Shown here piece after piece: positions 49,706 through 57,934 of a stretch of 64,000 nt of DNA. The position numbers were made by a program, and so were the translations under genes. The stretch lies in contig NZ_JAROCC010000001.1 of assembly GCF_030433715.1 (NCBI RefSeq), positions 423,913 to 487,912 of the forward strand, written 5' to 3'. Under the pieces are notes generated by a model, which saw only the letters and a program-made list of their open reading frames with translations, did no database searches and was not told the DNA's origin. Numbering within the stretch: the first letter of the stretch is position 1; the number at the start of each line of letters is the position of its first letter. The DNA comes from Sporosarcina highlanderae. Its GTDB lineage: Bacteria; Bacillota; Bacilli; Bacillales_A; Planococcaceae.

Positions 49706-50746
49706 TTAGCTTGTTGCTTTCCTTACTATTGGAGCAACCTTAGTAGCCAACAACTCGATACTCTTAGCTACTTTTTCCAACGGTAAACCACCAATATCCA
49801 TTTGTGCCATGAATCGTTGGTGACCAAAGAGTTCATATTGTCGAAGGATTTTTTCAACAATCTGCTCTGGGCTACCTACAAACAAAGCGGTGTCTTGATT
49901 CGCAAGCTGTTCAAATTCCGAACTCGACATCCTTCCCGAAATCATCCCACGTTGACGGTTTACTGCTGACCAATAATTTGAATAATACGGATAGAATTCC
50001 TCTTTCGCTTGTTGAGTTGTATTCGAAATATACCCATGGCCCGTTACACCTATTTTAAGATCCTCTATGCGATGTCCAGCCTCTATTCCCGCTTCACGGT
50101 ATAAATCCACCAATGGTTTGAATCTTGCAGGGTCGCCCCCCAAGATTGCCATCGCCATTCCTACGCCTAACTTGCCAGCACGGACTGCACTACCCGGGGT
50201 CCCTCCAACACCAATCCATACTGGCAATTCTTGTTGTAAGGGGCGAGGGGCAATTTCAGCATTCTTTAGCGACGAACGGAAACGGCCATCCCAAGTTATT
50301 CGCTCGTTTTTGTTAAGCTTTAATAACAAATCGATGTTTTCCGAGAACAAAGCATCATAGTTACTTGTGTCATATCCAAATAGAGGAAATGATTCAATAA
50401 AAGCGCCACGACCTGTAATTATTTCTGCTCGTCCATCTGATAGCAGATCCAATGTAGCAAAGTCCTCAAACAGACGAACCGGGTCAACCGTGCTTAAAAC
50501 GGTAGTCGCACTCGTCAGTTTGATTCGTTTAGTTAGTTGGGCTATAGAGGCTAATACGACAGGGGGTGAGGAGACGGCATAGTCCAGTCGATGATGTTCA
50601 CCTACCCCGAAAATATCCAATCCCGCTTCATCAGCGAGTTTTGCAGCCTCCACAATCTCTTTCATTCTTTGCCCCGAACTAACGGTCTTTCCTGATATTG
50701 GATCTGTCATTATATCTGCAAGTGTATAGAGTCCGATTTCTATCAA
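49706..50746 (-). CDS. LLM-class flavin-dependent oxidoreductase
   Basis: A 346-residue luciferase-like monooxygenase. It begins IEIGLYTLAD and has VGEHHRLDYAVSSPPVVLASIA, typical of the bacterial luciferase-related TIM barrel, then ELPVWIGVGGTPGSAVRAGKLG, the phosphate-binding segment for FMN. It probably oxidises a small organic compound with reduced flavin and O2. The start is TTG 50746, 8 bases from AGGAGG; GTG 50755 is inside the ribosome binding site. It is the first gene of a unit with the DoxX gene, with a well-defined SigA promoter and operator. Confidence 0.88.
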   Translation of the reverse strand: MIEIGLYTLADIMTDPISGKTVSSGQRMKEIVEAAKLADEAGLDIFGVGEHHRLDYAVSSPPVVLASIAQLTKRIKLTSATTVLSTVDPVRLFEDFATLDLLSDGRAEIITGRGAFIESFPLFGYDTSNYDALFSENIDLLLKLNKNERITWDGRFRSSLKNAEIAPRPLQQELPVWIGVGGTPGSAVRAGKLGVGMAMAILGGDPARFKPLVDLYREAGIEAGHRIEDLKIGVTGHGYISNTTQQAKEEFYPYYSNYWSAVNRQRGMISGRMSSSEFEQLANQDTALFVGSPEQIVEKILRQYELFGHQRFMAQMDIGGLPLEKVAKSIELLATKVAPIVRKATS

Positions 50747-50786
50747 TTTAGTCACCTCCTATTACCATTAAGATAAACAAATGGTT

Positions 50787-50837
50787 AGTTACTTACTTTA
50801 TGTAAGTTACTATACATTCAACACAACGGATAGTCAA
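50787..50837 (-). promoter_or_regulatory. Promoter and HxlR operator of the LLM/DoxX unit
   Basis: Minus strand: -35 TTGACT (50832-50837), 17 bp, -10 TATAGT (50809-50814), then AGTTACTTACTTTATGTAA as read on the plus strand (50787-50805). The 19 bases are identical to 17641-17659, and the distance from -10 to operator is the same at both promoters. Confidence 0.8.
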
Positions 50838-50950
50838 GTAACTAATTTGAAAAAGGCTTCTGCGGGAAGTCATGCCGGACAAAGTCTTGTATAATGAGGT
50901 TAATAATCCCTGGACATATGAATTTAAAAAGCTACAAGGAGCAAACTCTA

Positions 50951-52213
50951 ATGAAATCAAAACTAGCGTGGCAGCATATATACCAGTCCGAAACGGCTCG
51001 AATCATTTTTATTGCCCTTTTGACGGCGATCACTGGAGAACTGAAGGTGATTCCGTTTGCAGGGGAGCCGTTTCGTTTTGCGCTCGGTGGAATTGTGTTT
51101 TTTTTGCTGATTTTAATTTACCCTCCGAAGTCTATTTTGAGAACCGGACTTGTAACAGCAGTAACGGTTGTTTTGTTTCGTGTTATTGAGCAGCTATTAT
51201 TAGGGGCTGATTTGGCGGAAAGTGTTCAAATGCACTTGCCTGTAGTTTTATTTTATTTCTTGTTTGCAGCGGGCTGGCATTTTGTAGGCTTGGAGAAGTT
51301 TAAATCACATCCATTGCAGCTTGGTATGCTTGCTATTTTGTTTGAAATCGTTGGCAATACTGCAGAACATGCAGTACGTAATTGGTGGACAGCACATTAC
51401 TTGCTCGATGTAAAAGAGTGGTCAATCCTAGTCGGTGTCGCATTGCTGCGTAGCTTTTTTACAGTCGGCCTTTATAGTTCCGTTGCTCTGTCAAAAGAGA
51501 AACAACGTGTCCGGGAAATTTTAGGAATTGGATCCGAACTGTATGCGGAAACGTTATATTTGCAAAAGTCCATGGATCATATGGAACAGATTACGGCTTC
51601 AAGCTATGATCTGTACCGTAAACTTCAGCAAGGAGAACAGCGTCCGTTAGGCATTCAGGCATTGCAGATCGCACAGGAAATCCACGAAGTGAAAAAAGAT
51701 TCACAACGAATTTTAGCTGGTCTTTCACAACTGACGAAATTAGAGGAAATGCCGGTTTTTTCTATATCTACTATTATGGAAATGGTACAATCAGCGAATC
51801 AAAAATATAGTAAGATGCTTGGTAAGCAGGTGACCTTTTACATAAAACAAACTACAGACTTCCAAACTGAGCAACATATCTTGCTGTTGGCCATACTGAA
51901 TAACCTAACAGCAAATGCTGTCGAGGCGATTGAACATACAGGAACAGTACGTATGACAGTGAGTCTTACGGGAGGACAAGTTTATTTTCAAATCATAGAT
52001 GATGGGAAAGGAATTTCAGCCGACAATCAAAAGCTGATTTTCGAACCCGGATTCACTACGAAATACAATGATCAAGGTGCACAAGCCACCGGGATTGGGT
52101 TATCGCATGTAAAAGCAATTACTGAATCGCTTGGAGGAAGCGTTGAGGTGAATGAATTGGAGAAAGGGACTTTATTCCAAGTAAATGTCCCATTAGAAAG
52201 GTTACAACAATGA
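50951..52213 (+). CDS. Sensor histidine kinase, GlnK/DcuS-like (SpoOB-type)
   Basis: A 420-residue membrane kinase. The N-terminal half has about five to six helices without a large extracytoplasmic domain; the C-terminal half has a dimerisation helix with the likely phospho-His in IAQEIHEVKKDSQRIL and an ATPase domain with NNLTANAVEAI and GIGLSHVKAITESLGG. The layout matches B. subtilis GlnK (YcbA). ATG 50951 has AAGGAG at 8-9 bases. It forms a pair with the next gene and presumably controls the symporter beyond it. Confidence 0.85.
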   Translation: MKSKLAWQHIYQSETARIIFIALLTAITGELKVIPFAGEPFRFALGGIVFFLLILIYPPKSILRTGLVTAVTVVLFRVIEQLLLGADLAESVQMHLPVVLFYFLFAAGWHFVGLEKFKSHPLQLGMLAILFEIVGNTAEHAVRNWWTAHYLLDVKEWSILVGVALLRSFFTVGLYSSVALSKEKQRVREILGIGSELYAETLYLQKSMDHMEQITASSYDLYRKLQQGEQRPLGIQALQIAQEIHEVKKDSQRILAGLSQLTKLEEMPVFSISTIMEMVQSANQKYSKMLGKQVTFYIKQTTDFQTEQHILLLAILNNLTANAVEAIEHTGTVRMTVSLTGGQVYFQIIDDGKGISADNQKLIFEPGFTTKYNDQGAQATGIGLSHVKAITESLGGSVEVNELEKGTLFQVNVPLERLQQ

Positions 52214-52226
52214 GGTGTGTGTAGGA

Positions 52227-53117
52227 ATGAGATATTTCATAATTGATGACGACAACGTAAGCCGCTCCATGCTGAAATCGATTATTGTCGATCAGGGACT
52301 CGGAATCGTTGTCGGCGAAGCGGATGGCGGCTTGAAAACTATAGAACAAGTGCATACTCTAATACCAAATATAGTCTTGATTGATTTGCTAATGCCAGAA
52401 ATGGACGGGATTGAAATGGTCCGACAATTGAAAACTGAAGGATTTCAAGGGCAGTTTGTCATGCTATCTCAAGTCGTCAACAAAGAGATGGTCGGAGAAG
52501 CATACCTGGCAGGCGTTGATTTCTTCATCCATAAACCAATTAATCGGATTGAGGTCGAAAGCGTCTTGCGAAGGACAGTTGAGAAGGAGCAGCTAATGCA
52601 ATCTCTCGTAACGATACGAGATTCATTAGCGGTTATCGGATCTCCTTTACTGGAGAAAACGCCTCGTACTTTAAAAGAAGTAGTGTTATCTGTGCTACGG
52701 GACATGGGGATTGCAGGCGAAAATGGTAGCAGGGATTTATTGTATATTATCGAAGTGTTGACTGAGCAGAGGAACGTCGACTCGCTTCCCCCTTTGAAAG
52801 AACTCTATGAATTGGCGGCTCGCAAAATGGGCACAGTTGAAAGGGATTTGCCCAAAGAGGTGAAGGCAATTGAGCAGCGAATTCGGCGGGCCATTTCTGT
52901 TGCCATTGACCATTTGGCATCACTTGGTGCAGTGGATTATACAATCCACGAGTTCGAATACTATGCGCCCCGCTTCTTTGATTTTCAAGAGATTACGATG
53001 CGAATGAGACAAATTCAAAATGAAGAGACACCAACCCGACCCGTGAAAATCCAAGTGAAAAAGTTTTTGCTAATGCTTTACAAAGAAACTGTAGAGCAGC
53101 AAAAAAACTTTTCGTAG
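52227..53117 (+). CDS. Response regulator with YcbB (GlnL-type) output domain
   Basis: A 296-residue regulator. Receiver domain residues 1-120 (FIIDDDNVSRSML with the acidic pair, phospho-Asp in VLIDLLMPEMDG, Lys in FFIHKP). The C-terminal half fits the YcbB domain, a DNA-binding output found in GlnL of B. subtilis, which turns on a glutamine transporter and glutaminase. ATG 52227 is preferred to GTG 52215. The 3' end of the gene overlaps direct repeats that may be its own binding site for the symporter promoter. Confidence 0.88.
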   Translation: MRYFIIDDDNVSRSMLKSIIVDQGLGIVVGEADGGLKTIEQVHTLIPNIVLIDLLMPEMDGIEMVRQLKTEGFQGQFVMLSQVVNKEMVGEAYLAGVDFFIHKPINRIEVESVLRRTVEKEQLMQSLVTIRDSLAVIGSPLLEKTPRTLKEVVLSVLRDMGIAGENGSRDLLYIIEVLTEQRNVDSLPPLKELYELAARKMGTVERDLPKEVKAIEQRIRRAISVAIDHLASLGAVDYTIHEFEYYAPRFFDFQEITMRMRQIQNEETPTRPVKIQVKKFLLMLYKETVEQQKNFS

Positions 53118-53179
53118 GTTTCCGTAGATTTCCGTAGGTTCCCTTTACAATAAAAACACGCTTTCAGAAAGCGCTTCCA
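53111..53179 (+). promoter_or_regulatory. Direct repeats and candidate cre site before the symporter gene
   Basis: Three abutting 10-bp units, TTCGTAGGTT, TCCGTAGATT and TCCGTAGGTT (53111-53140), overlap the regulator stop codon. AGAAAGCGCTTCCA at 53166-53179 closely resembles the CcpA cre consensus (TGAAAGCGCTTTCA-like). The repeats are probably sites for the adjacent response regulator; the cre lies 25 bp before the start codon and may mediate carbon catabolite repression. Confidence 0.55.
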
Positions 53180-53203
53180 TTCAAGGTGTAAAGGGGAATT
53201 ACA

Positions 53204-54493
53204 ATGAAAAAGAAATTTAAAATCTCTTTAGCATATCAAATATTAATTGGTCTTGCTCTTGGTATCGCAGTAGGGGCAATCTTCTACGGAAACCAGAATG
53301 TTGAGACTTATTTACAGCCGATTGGCACGATGTTCATCAATATGATTAAAATGATTGTTGTTCCAATCATTATTTCTACTTTGATCGTCGGAGTAGCAGG
53401 CACAGGTGATATGAAACAATTAGGTAAACTTGGCGGAAAAACGCTTATTTACTTTGAAATTGTCACGACAATTGCCATTTTGGTAGGCCTATTTGCCGCC
53501 AATATTTTCAAGCCGGGTGTCGGAATCGATATGTCCGTATTGCAAAAAGGGAATATCGATAATTATGTCCAGACGACCACAGAGGTTCAAAACAACGGTT
53601 TCATGGATGTACTGGTCAGTATCGTCCCAAGTAATATCGTAGATGCGATGGCGGCTGGTAATATGCTATCCATCATTTTCTTCTCTGTCCTGTTCGGTTT
53701 AGGCGTTGCAGCTATCGGTGAACGCGGAAAGCCGGTATTGGCATTTTTCCAAGGGGTAGCAGATGCAATGTTCTTCGTTACAAACCTGATCATGAAATTT
53801 GCTCCAATCGGTGTGTTTGCACTTATCGGAGTGACCGTTTCGAAGTTTGGTTTGGAATCGCTTATTCCAATGGGTAAATTAATGATTTTAGTCTATGCAA
53901 CAATGGCGTTCTTCATTGTAGTCGTGTTGGGTGGAATTGCAAAAATGGTTGGGGTTAATATTTTCTCCTTCCTGAAACTGCTGAAGGAAGAATTGATTCT
54001 TGCTTATTCTACATCCAGCTCAGAAACGGTATTGCCGAAAGTCATGGAAAAGATGGAAAAATTCGGTGCACCAAAGGATATTGTTTCATTTGTTGTTCCG
54101 ACCGGCTATTCGTTTAACCTGGACGGCTCGACTTTGTATCAGGCGCTTGCTGCAATTTTCATCGCGCAAATGTACGGCATTGACTTAAGCATTATGGATC
54201 AAGTGATGTTAGTTCTTGTATTAATGATTACGTCCAAAGGGATCGCGGGCGTGCCTGGCGTATCATTCGTTGTATTACTTGCAACACTCGGCACAGTCGG
54301 TATTCCAGTTGAAGGATTGGCGTTAATCGTAGGAATTGACCGTTTGCTTGATATGGCACGTACAGTCGTTAACGTAGTAGGTAACTCGTTGTCTACAGTT
54401 GTCATTTCAAAATGGGAAGGTCGCTTTGGCGAGGAACCGAAACAAAAAGATGAGAAACAGCATTTGGTTCCTGCTGAAGAGAACTTGGTATAA
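53204..54493 (+). CDS. Dicarboxylate/amino acid:cation symporter (GltP/GltT/DctA family)
   Basis: A 429-residue sodium or proton symporter of the DAACS family. Substrate and ion contact motifs are present: the serine-rich loop TSSSETVLPKVMEKM, the NLDGSTLYQ segment, and GIAGVPGVSFVVL followed by DRLLDMARTVVNVVGN. Members import glutamate, aspartate or C4-dicarboxylates; pairing with a GlnK/GlnL-like system suggests glutamate or a related acid. AAAGGGGAATTACA precedes the ATG. A strong terminator follows. Confidence 0.93.
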   Translation: MKKKFKISLAYQILIGLALGIAVGAIFYGNQNVETYLQPIGTMFINMIKMIVVPIIISTLIVGVAGTGDMKQLGKLGGKTLIYFEIVTTIAILVGLFAANIFKPGVGIDMSVLQKGNIDNYVQTTTEVQNNGFMDVLVSIVPSNIVDAMAAGNMLSIIFFSVLFGLGVAAIGERGKPVLAFFQGVADAMFFVTNLIMKFAPIGVFALIGVTVSKFGLESLIPMGKLMILVYATMAFFIVVVLGGIAKMVGVNIFSFLKLLKEELILAYSTSSSETVLPKVMEKMEKFGAPKDIVSFVVPTGYSFNLDGSTLYQALAAIFIAQMYGIDLSIMDQVMLVLVLMITSKGIAGVPGVSFVVLLATLGTVGIPVEGLALIVGIDRLLDMARTVVNVVGNSLSTVVISKWEGRFGEEPKQKDEKQHLVPAEENLV

Positions 54494-54494
54494 T

Positions 54495-54535
54495 AAAAAA
54501 CACTGTCTGGCGATATTTGCCGGACAGTGTTTTTT
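54495..54535. terminator. Bidirectional terminator
   Basis: AAACACTGTC-GGC pairs with GCC-GACAGTGTTT (bulge of one base each) with A and T flanks. Confidence 0.9.
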
Positions 54536-54537
54536 GA

Positions 54538-55464
54538 TTACTTAATTGTAAAATATGATTCCCCTAATAGTTCGTTCACTTGATACCCATCTGAAGAAAG
54601 CTCTTTATTCACAAAAGATTCTACGTCTGATTTATCAACGCCATACATTACTTCAATTTCCTTCGAAAACAATAGCTTTTCCTTTTCAAGTAATGTAGAA
54701 AAAGGTGGTTGTTGTTTTGGTTGCAGTTCTTCTATATTCAGAACTTGTTTCAATCCATCAACATAGTATTCAAACGGACGACCTCCAACAATTTTGACGC
54801 CTTTGTTTTCCTCATTCATCAAGATGATTGTAGGGAATCCTCTCGCACCCAAATTTCTAACTAAAGCAAAGTCTTCATTCAATAATTCTTGTCCAATTGC
54901 TTGTTCAGCTTCAGTTACGATTGCTTCTCCATTTAGGCCAAGCTTGTTTACAATTTCAGTAAGGACGGATAGATCTGATACATTTTTATTGAATGCAAAA
55001 AGGTCTTCTCTCGCACGGCGTAAGTACTCAGATGCTTTTGCATCACCATGATTTTTTTGGATTACCTTAAATACACGGGAAGCCGGATATGAGGATTGGA
55101 CTGGATTATCAATCATTAATGAACCATCGATTGGCATTCTTGAATGTTCTCCTACTTCTCTCCAATGGCCTGCTACATCGGCTGGTTTATAAATACCGTT
55201 TGCAGGATCGATTGGACCGTCATGCCATTTCTCCAGCAAACCACCCATAACCGTATGAACGTCAAAATAATTTCCATACTGCTCTATAAAACGGCGAAAT
55301 GTCGGTTCGATTGCCCAGCAATGAGAACAGATGGGATCCGTTACGTAGTATAGTCTAATTGATTTTTCCGGTTGATTAAAATCAATAACTTCCATTCCCT
55401 CTTCCCCAGCCACTCCGCAGACGCCTGTTTCCAAATCACAGATCATACTATTCATGTTCTTCAA
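54538..55464 (-). CDS. DsbA-family thioredoxin-fold protein, SpxH (YjbH)-like
   Basis: A 308-residue cytoplasmic protein. The thioredoxin-like CxxC is CSHC in YYVTDPICSHCWAIEP, followed by the helical insertion of DsbA/FrnE-like proteins and a cis-Pro region RGFPTIILM. The N-terminus has an additional CDLETGVCG with two Cys. The overall length, absence of a signal peptide and the extra C-terminal helical region resemble SpxH/YjbH, which delivers Spx to ClpXP, but FrnE-like oxidoreductase remains possible. TTG start has GGAGG at 9 bases. Confidence 0.75.
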   Translation of the reverse strand: MKNMNSMICDLETGVCGVAGEEGMEVIDFNQPEKSIRLYYVTDPICSHCWAIEPTFRRFIEQYGNYFDVHTVMGGLLEKWHDGPIDPANGIYKPADVAGHWREVGEHSRMPIDGSLMIDNPVQSSYPASRVFKVIQKNHGDAKASEYLRRAREDLFAFNKNVSDLSVLTEIVNKLGLNGEAIVTEAEQAIGQELLNEDFALVRNLGARGFPTIILMNEENKGVKIVGGRPFEYYVDGLKQVLNIEELQPKQQPPFSTLLEKEKLLFSKEIEVMYGVDKSDVESFVNKELSSDGYQVNELLGESYFTIK

Positions 55465-55711
55465 TTTACTTTTCCTCCGTTCTTGAGTCAGTTTTCTTAT
55501 ATTTATTTACCTCACAACTAAATAGTAAGCCATAACGAATTATATCAATACCAATAGATTTGTGATTTTGTCGTTTATCCAACACTTTGCAGAAAGTGTT
55601 TAAAAAGTAGCAGGTTTCTTGAAGGATGATTCCTTCACTATCCCTGGAGATTTATGCGATAATATAAATATAAGAACCTACGTTTCATTACAATAGAAAA
55701 GAGGTGTATCG

Positions 55712-57850
55712 ATGAAGCCTGTCATTCTTGCTGAAAAACCTTCCCAAGCGAAAGCCTATGCCGATGCTTTTTCCGTGCGAAAGCATGAAGGCTATCTTGA
55801 GATCAACCCATGCCCGATCTTTCCGGCGGGTGCATACATTACATGGGGAGTCGGCCACTTGGTTGAGTTGAAGGAGCCGGATGCTTACAATCCAGCTTGG
55901 AAACGCTGGTCGCTCGGGAGTCTTCCAATCTTGCCGGAACGATACGAGTTCCAAGTCGCGAAGGGGAAGTTCAAGCAGTTCCAGGTTGTGAAGAAGTTGA
56001 TTCGCGGGACGGATACGGTCATTAATGCATGCGACGTGGACCGTGAAGGATCGAACATCTTTTACAGCATCTATTATCAAACAGGCGCCCGCAATCAGAC
56101 AATCAAGCGGCTTTGGATCAATTCCCTTGAAGTGGATGAAGTGCGGAATGGATTTGCGAACTTACGGGATAACCGCAAGGACTTGCAACTGTATGAAGAA
56201 GCGAAGGCCCGGCAGATCAGCGACTGGCTTGTTGGAATGAATGCATCAAGATTATATACTCTTTTATTGAAGGCGAAAGGGGTCCAGGAAGTGTTTCCAA
56301 TCGGACGTGTGCAAACTCCTACAGTCTACTTAATCTATCAACGACAGCGCGAGATTGAGACCTTTGTATCGGAACCGTTTTTCGAAATTGAGGCGACTTT
56401 CGAAGCCGAACATGGTACGTATAAAGGGAAAGCGAAGGCGAAGGAGCCGAAACGGGAAATTATTCAGGAGTTGCTTTCTAAACATGGAATACAGCCAAAC
56501 TCACCCGGTGTTGTTACCTCTGTCACGCATACCGATAAACGGACGCCGCCGCCTCAGCTTCATGCACTGTCAACTTTGCAGGCAACAGCGAACCGACGGT
56601 GGAAGATGAGCCCAGCAAACGTTTTAAAGACAATGCAAGGTCTATATGAAAAGAAACTTGTCACCTACCCACGGACGGATGCTCGCCATATTACTCCGAA
56701 TGAATTTGCCTATTTGAAGGACCAAGTCGGAGATTACCAACAACTCATCGGACATCCATTCCCTGTAGCGTCGCTTGCTCCGAAGAAACGGTATGTCGAC
56801 AGTTCGAAGGTGCAGGAACACTATGCCATTATTCCGACGAAGAAAATACCGACTCAAGCAGTGCTCAGTCGGCTCTCCCCAATTGAACGAAATCTATATG
56901 AGGAAGTCATCCGAACGACACTTGCCATGTTCCATACCGATTATTTATACACAGAGACAAAAGTGACTACGGATGTGAATGGTCTTCCATTTTTCACGAC
57001 CGGTAAAACGGAGAAGGATTTAGGGTGGAAGGCTTTATTCCAACGGTCAAAGGATGAAAAGGACGAGCCCGCTTTGCCGCCACTCCGCATGCAAGAGTCA
57101 GTAGAGTCCGATATCGGGATAAAAGAGGGCAAGACGATGCCGCCTAAGCCTTACACAGAAGGTCAGCTCATTGCGATGATGAAAACTTGCGGCAAGCTTG
57201 TCGAAGACAAAGAGGAAACCGATATTCTCAAAGAGATTGAGGGTCTTGGGACGGAAGCGACCCGAAGCGGAATTATTGAAACGATAAAAAAGCATGGGTA
57301 TATTAGCGTTTCTAAAAATATTGTGTCGATTACTGAAAAAGGCCGTGTACTTTGTCAGGCAATCGAGGGCAATCTTCTTGCCAGCCCGTCGATGACAGCG
57401 AAGTGGGAAACCTATTTGCGCAAAATCGGCAACGGTGAAGGAAGCGGACCGCATTTCCTCGACAATATTTCGAAGTTCATCACGAAGCTTTTGGATGATG
57501 TTCCGAAGCAATTGGAAGCAAAGCCAATTGATGCATCGAAGGTTCCACCGCGACAGTCCAAATCGCGAGGTTCTTATCAAGCAGTGGAAGTTGCCCCCTG
57601 CCCGGCTTGTAAAACTGGAACGATTGTAGCCCGCAAAGAGTTTTACGGATGCAGTAATTATAAGAATGGTTGTAAACAGACTTTTCCGGGTGTTTTCTTG
57701 AAGAAAAAGCTTACACCTACTCAAGTGAAGCTTCTATGTACGAAAGGGCAAACGAATACGATTAAAGGTTTCACCGCTAATAATGGGAACCAGTTCAGTG
57801 CAAGTCTCTCCTTGGAGAATGGAAAATTGAATTTAGTATTTCAGAAATAA
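55712..57850 (+). CDS. topB: DNA topoisomerase III
   Basis: A 712-residue type IA topoisomerase. TOPRIM domain with VILAEKPSQAKAYADAF at the start and the DVDREGSNIFYSIYYQTG acidic motif; the catalytic Tyr is expected in KLVTYPRTDARHITPNE. The central decatenation-type insertion is present, and the C-terminus has a zinc-ribbon-like CPACKTGTIVARKEFYGCSNYKNGC with four Cys. It decatenates DNA during replication and recombination. AAAGAGGTGTATCG precedes the ATG. Monocistronic. Confidence 0.96.
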   Translation: MKPVILAEKPSQAKAYADAFSVRKHEGYLEINPCPIFPAGAYITWGVGHLVELKEPDAYNPAWKRWSLGSLPILPERYEFQVAKGKFKQFQVVKKLIRGTDTVINACDVDREGSNIFYSIYYQTGARNQTIKRLWINSLEVDEVRNGFANLRDNRKDLQLYEEAKARQISDWLVGMNASRLYTLLLKAKGVQEVFPIGRVQTPTVYLIYQRQREIETFVSEPFFEIEATFEAEHGTYKGKAKAKEPKREIIQELLSKHGIQPNSPGVVTSVTHTDKRTPPPQLHALSTLQATANRRWKMSPANVLKTMQGLYEKKLVTYPRTDARHITPNEFAYLKDQVGDYQQLIGHPFPVASLAPKKRYVDSSKVQEHYAIIPTKKIPTQAVLSRLSPIERNLYEEVIRTTLAMFHTDYLYTETKVTTDVNGLPFFTTGKTEKDLGWKALFQRSKDEKDEPALPPLRMQESVESDIGIKEGKTMPPKPYTEGQLIAMMKTCGKLVEDKEETDILKEIEGLGTEATRSGIIETIKKHGYISVSKNIVSITEKGRVLCQAIEGNLLASPSMTAKWETYLRKIGNGEGSGPHFLDNISKFITKLLDDVPKQLEAKPIDASKVPPRQSKSRGSYQAVEVAPCPACKTGTIVARKEFYGCSNYKNGCKQTFPGVFLKKKLTPTQVKLLCTKGQTNTIKGFTANNGNQFSASLSLENGKLNLVFQK

Positions 57851-57885
57851 GTGCCTCAAGGGGCGCTTGACGGTGATGTAATAGT

Positions 57886-57922
57886 AAAACGGCTCTCCCA
57901 TTTAAAGGAAAGCCGTTTTTTT
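57886..57922. terminator. Terminator after topB
   Basis: AAAACGGCT pairs with AGCCGTTTT followed by TTTT. Confidence 0.85.
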
Positions 57923-57934
57923 TATTACCCCAAG

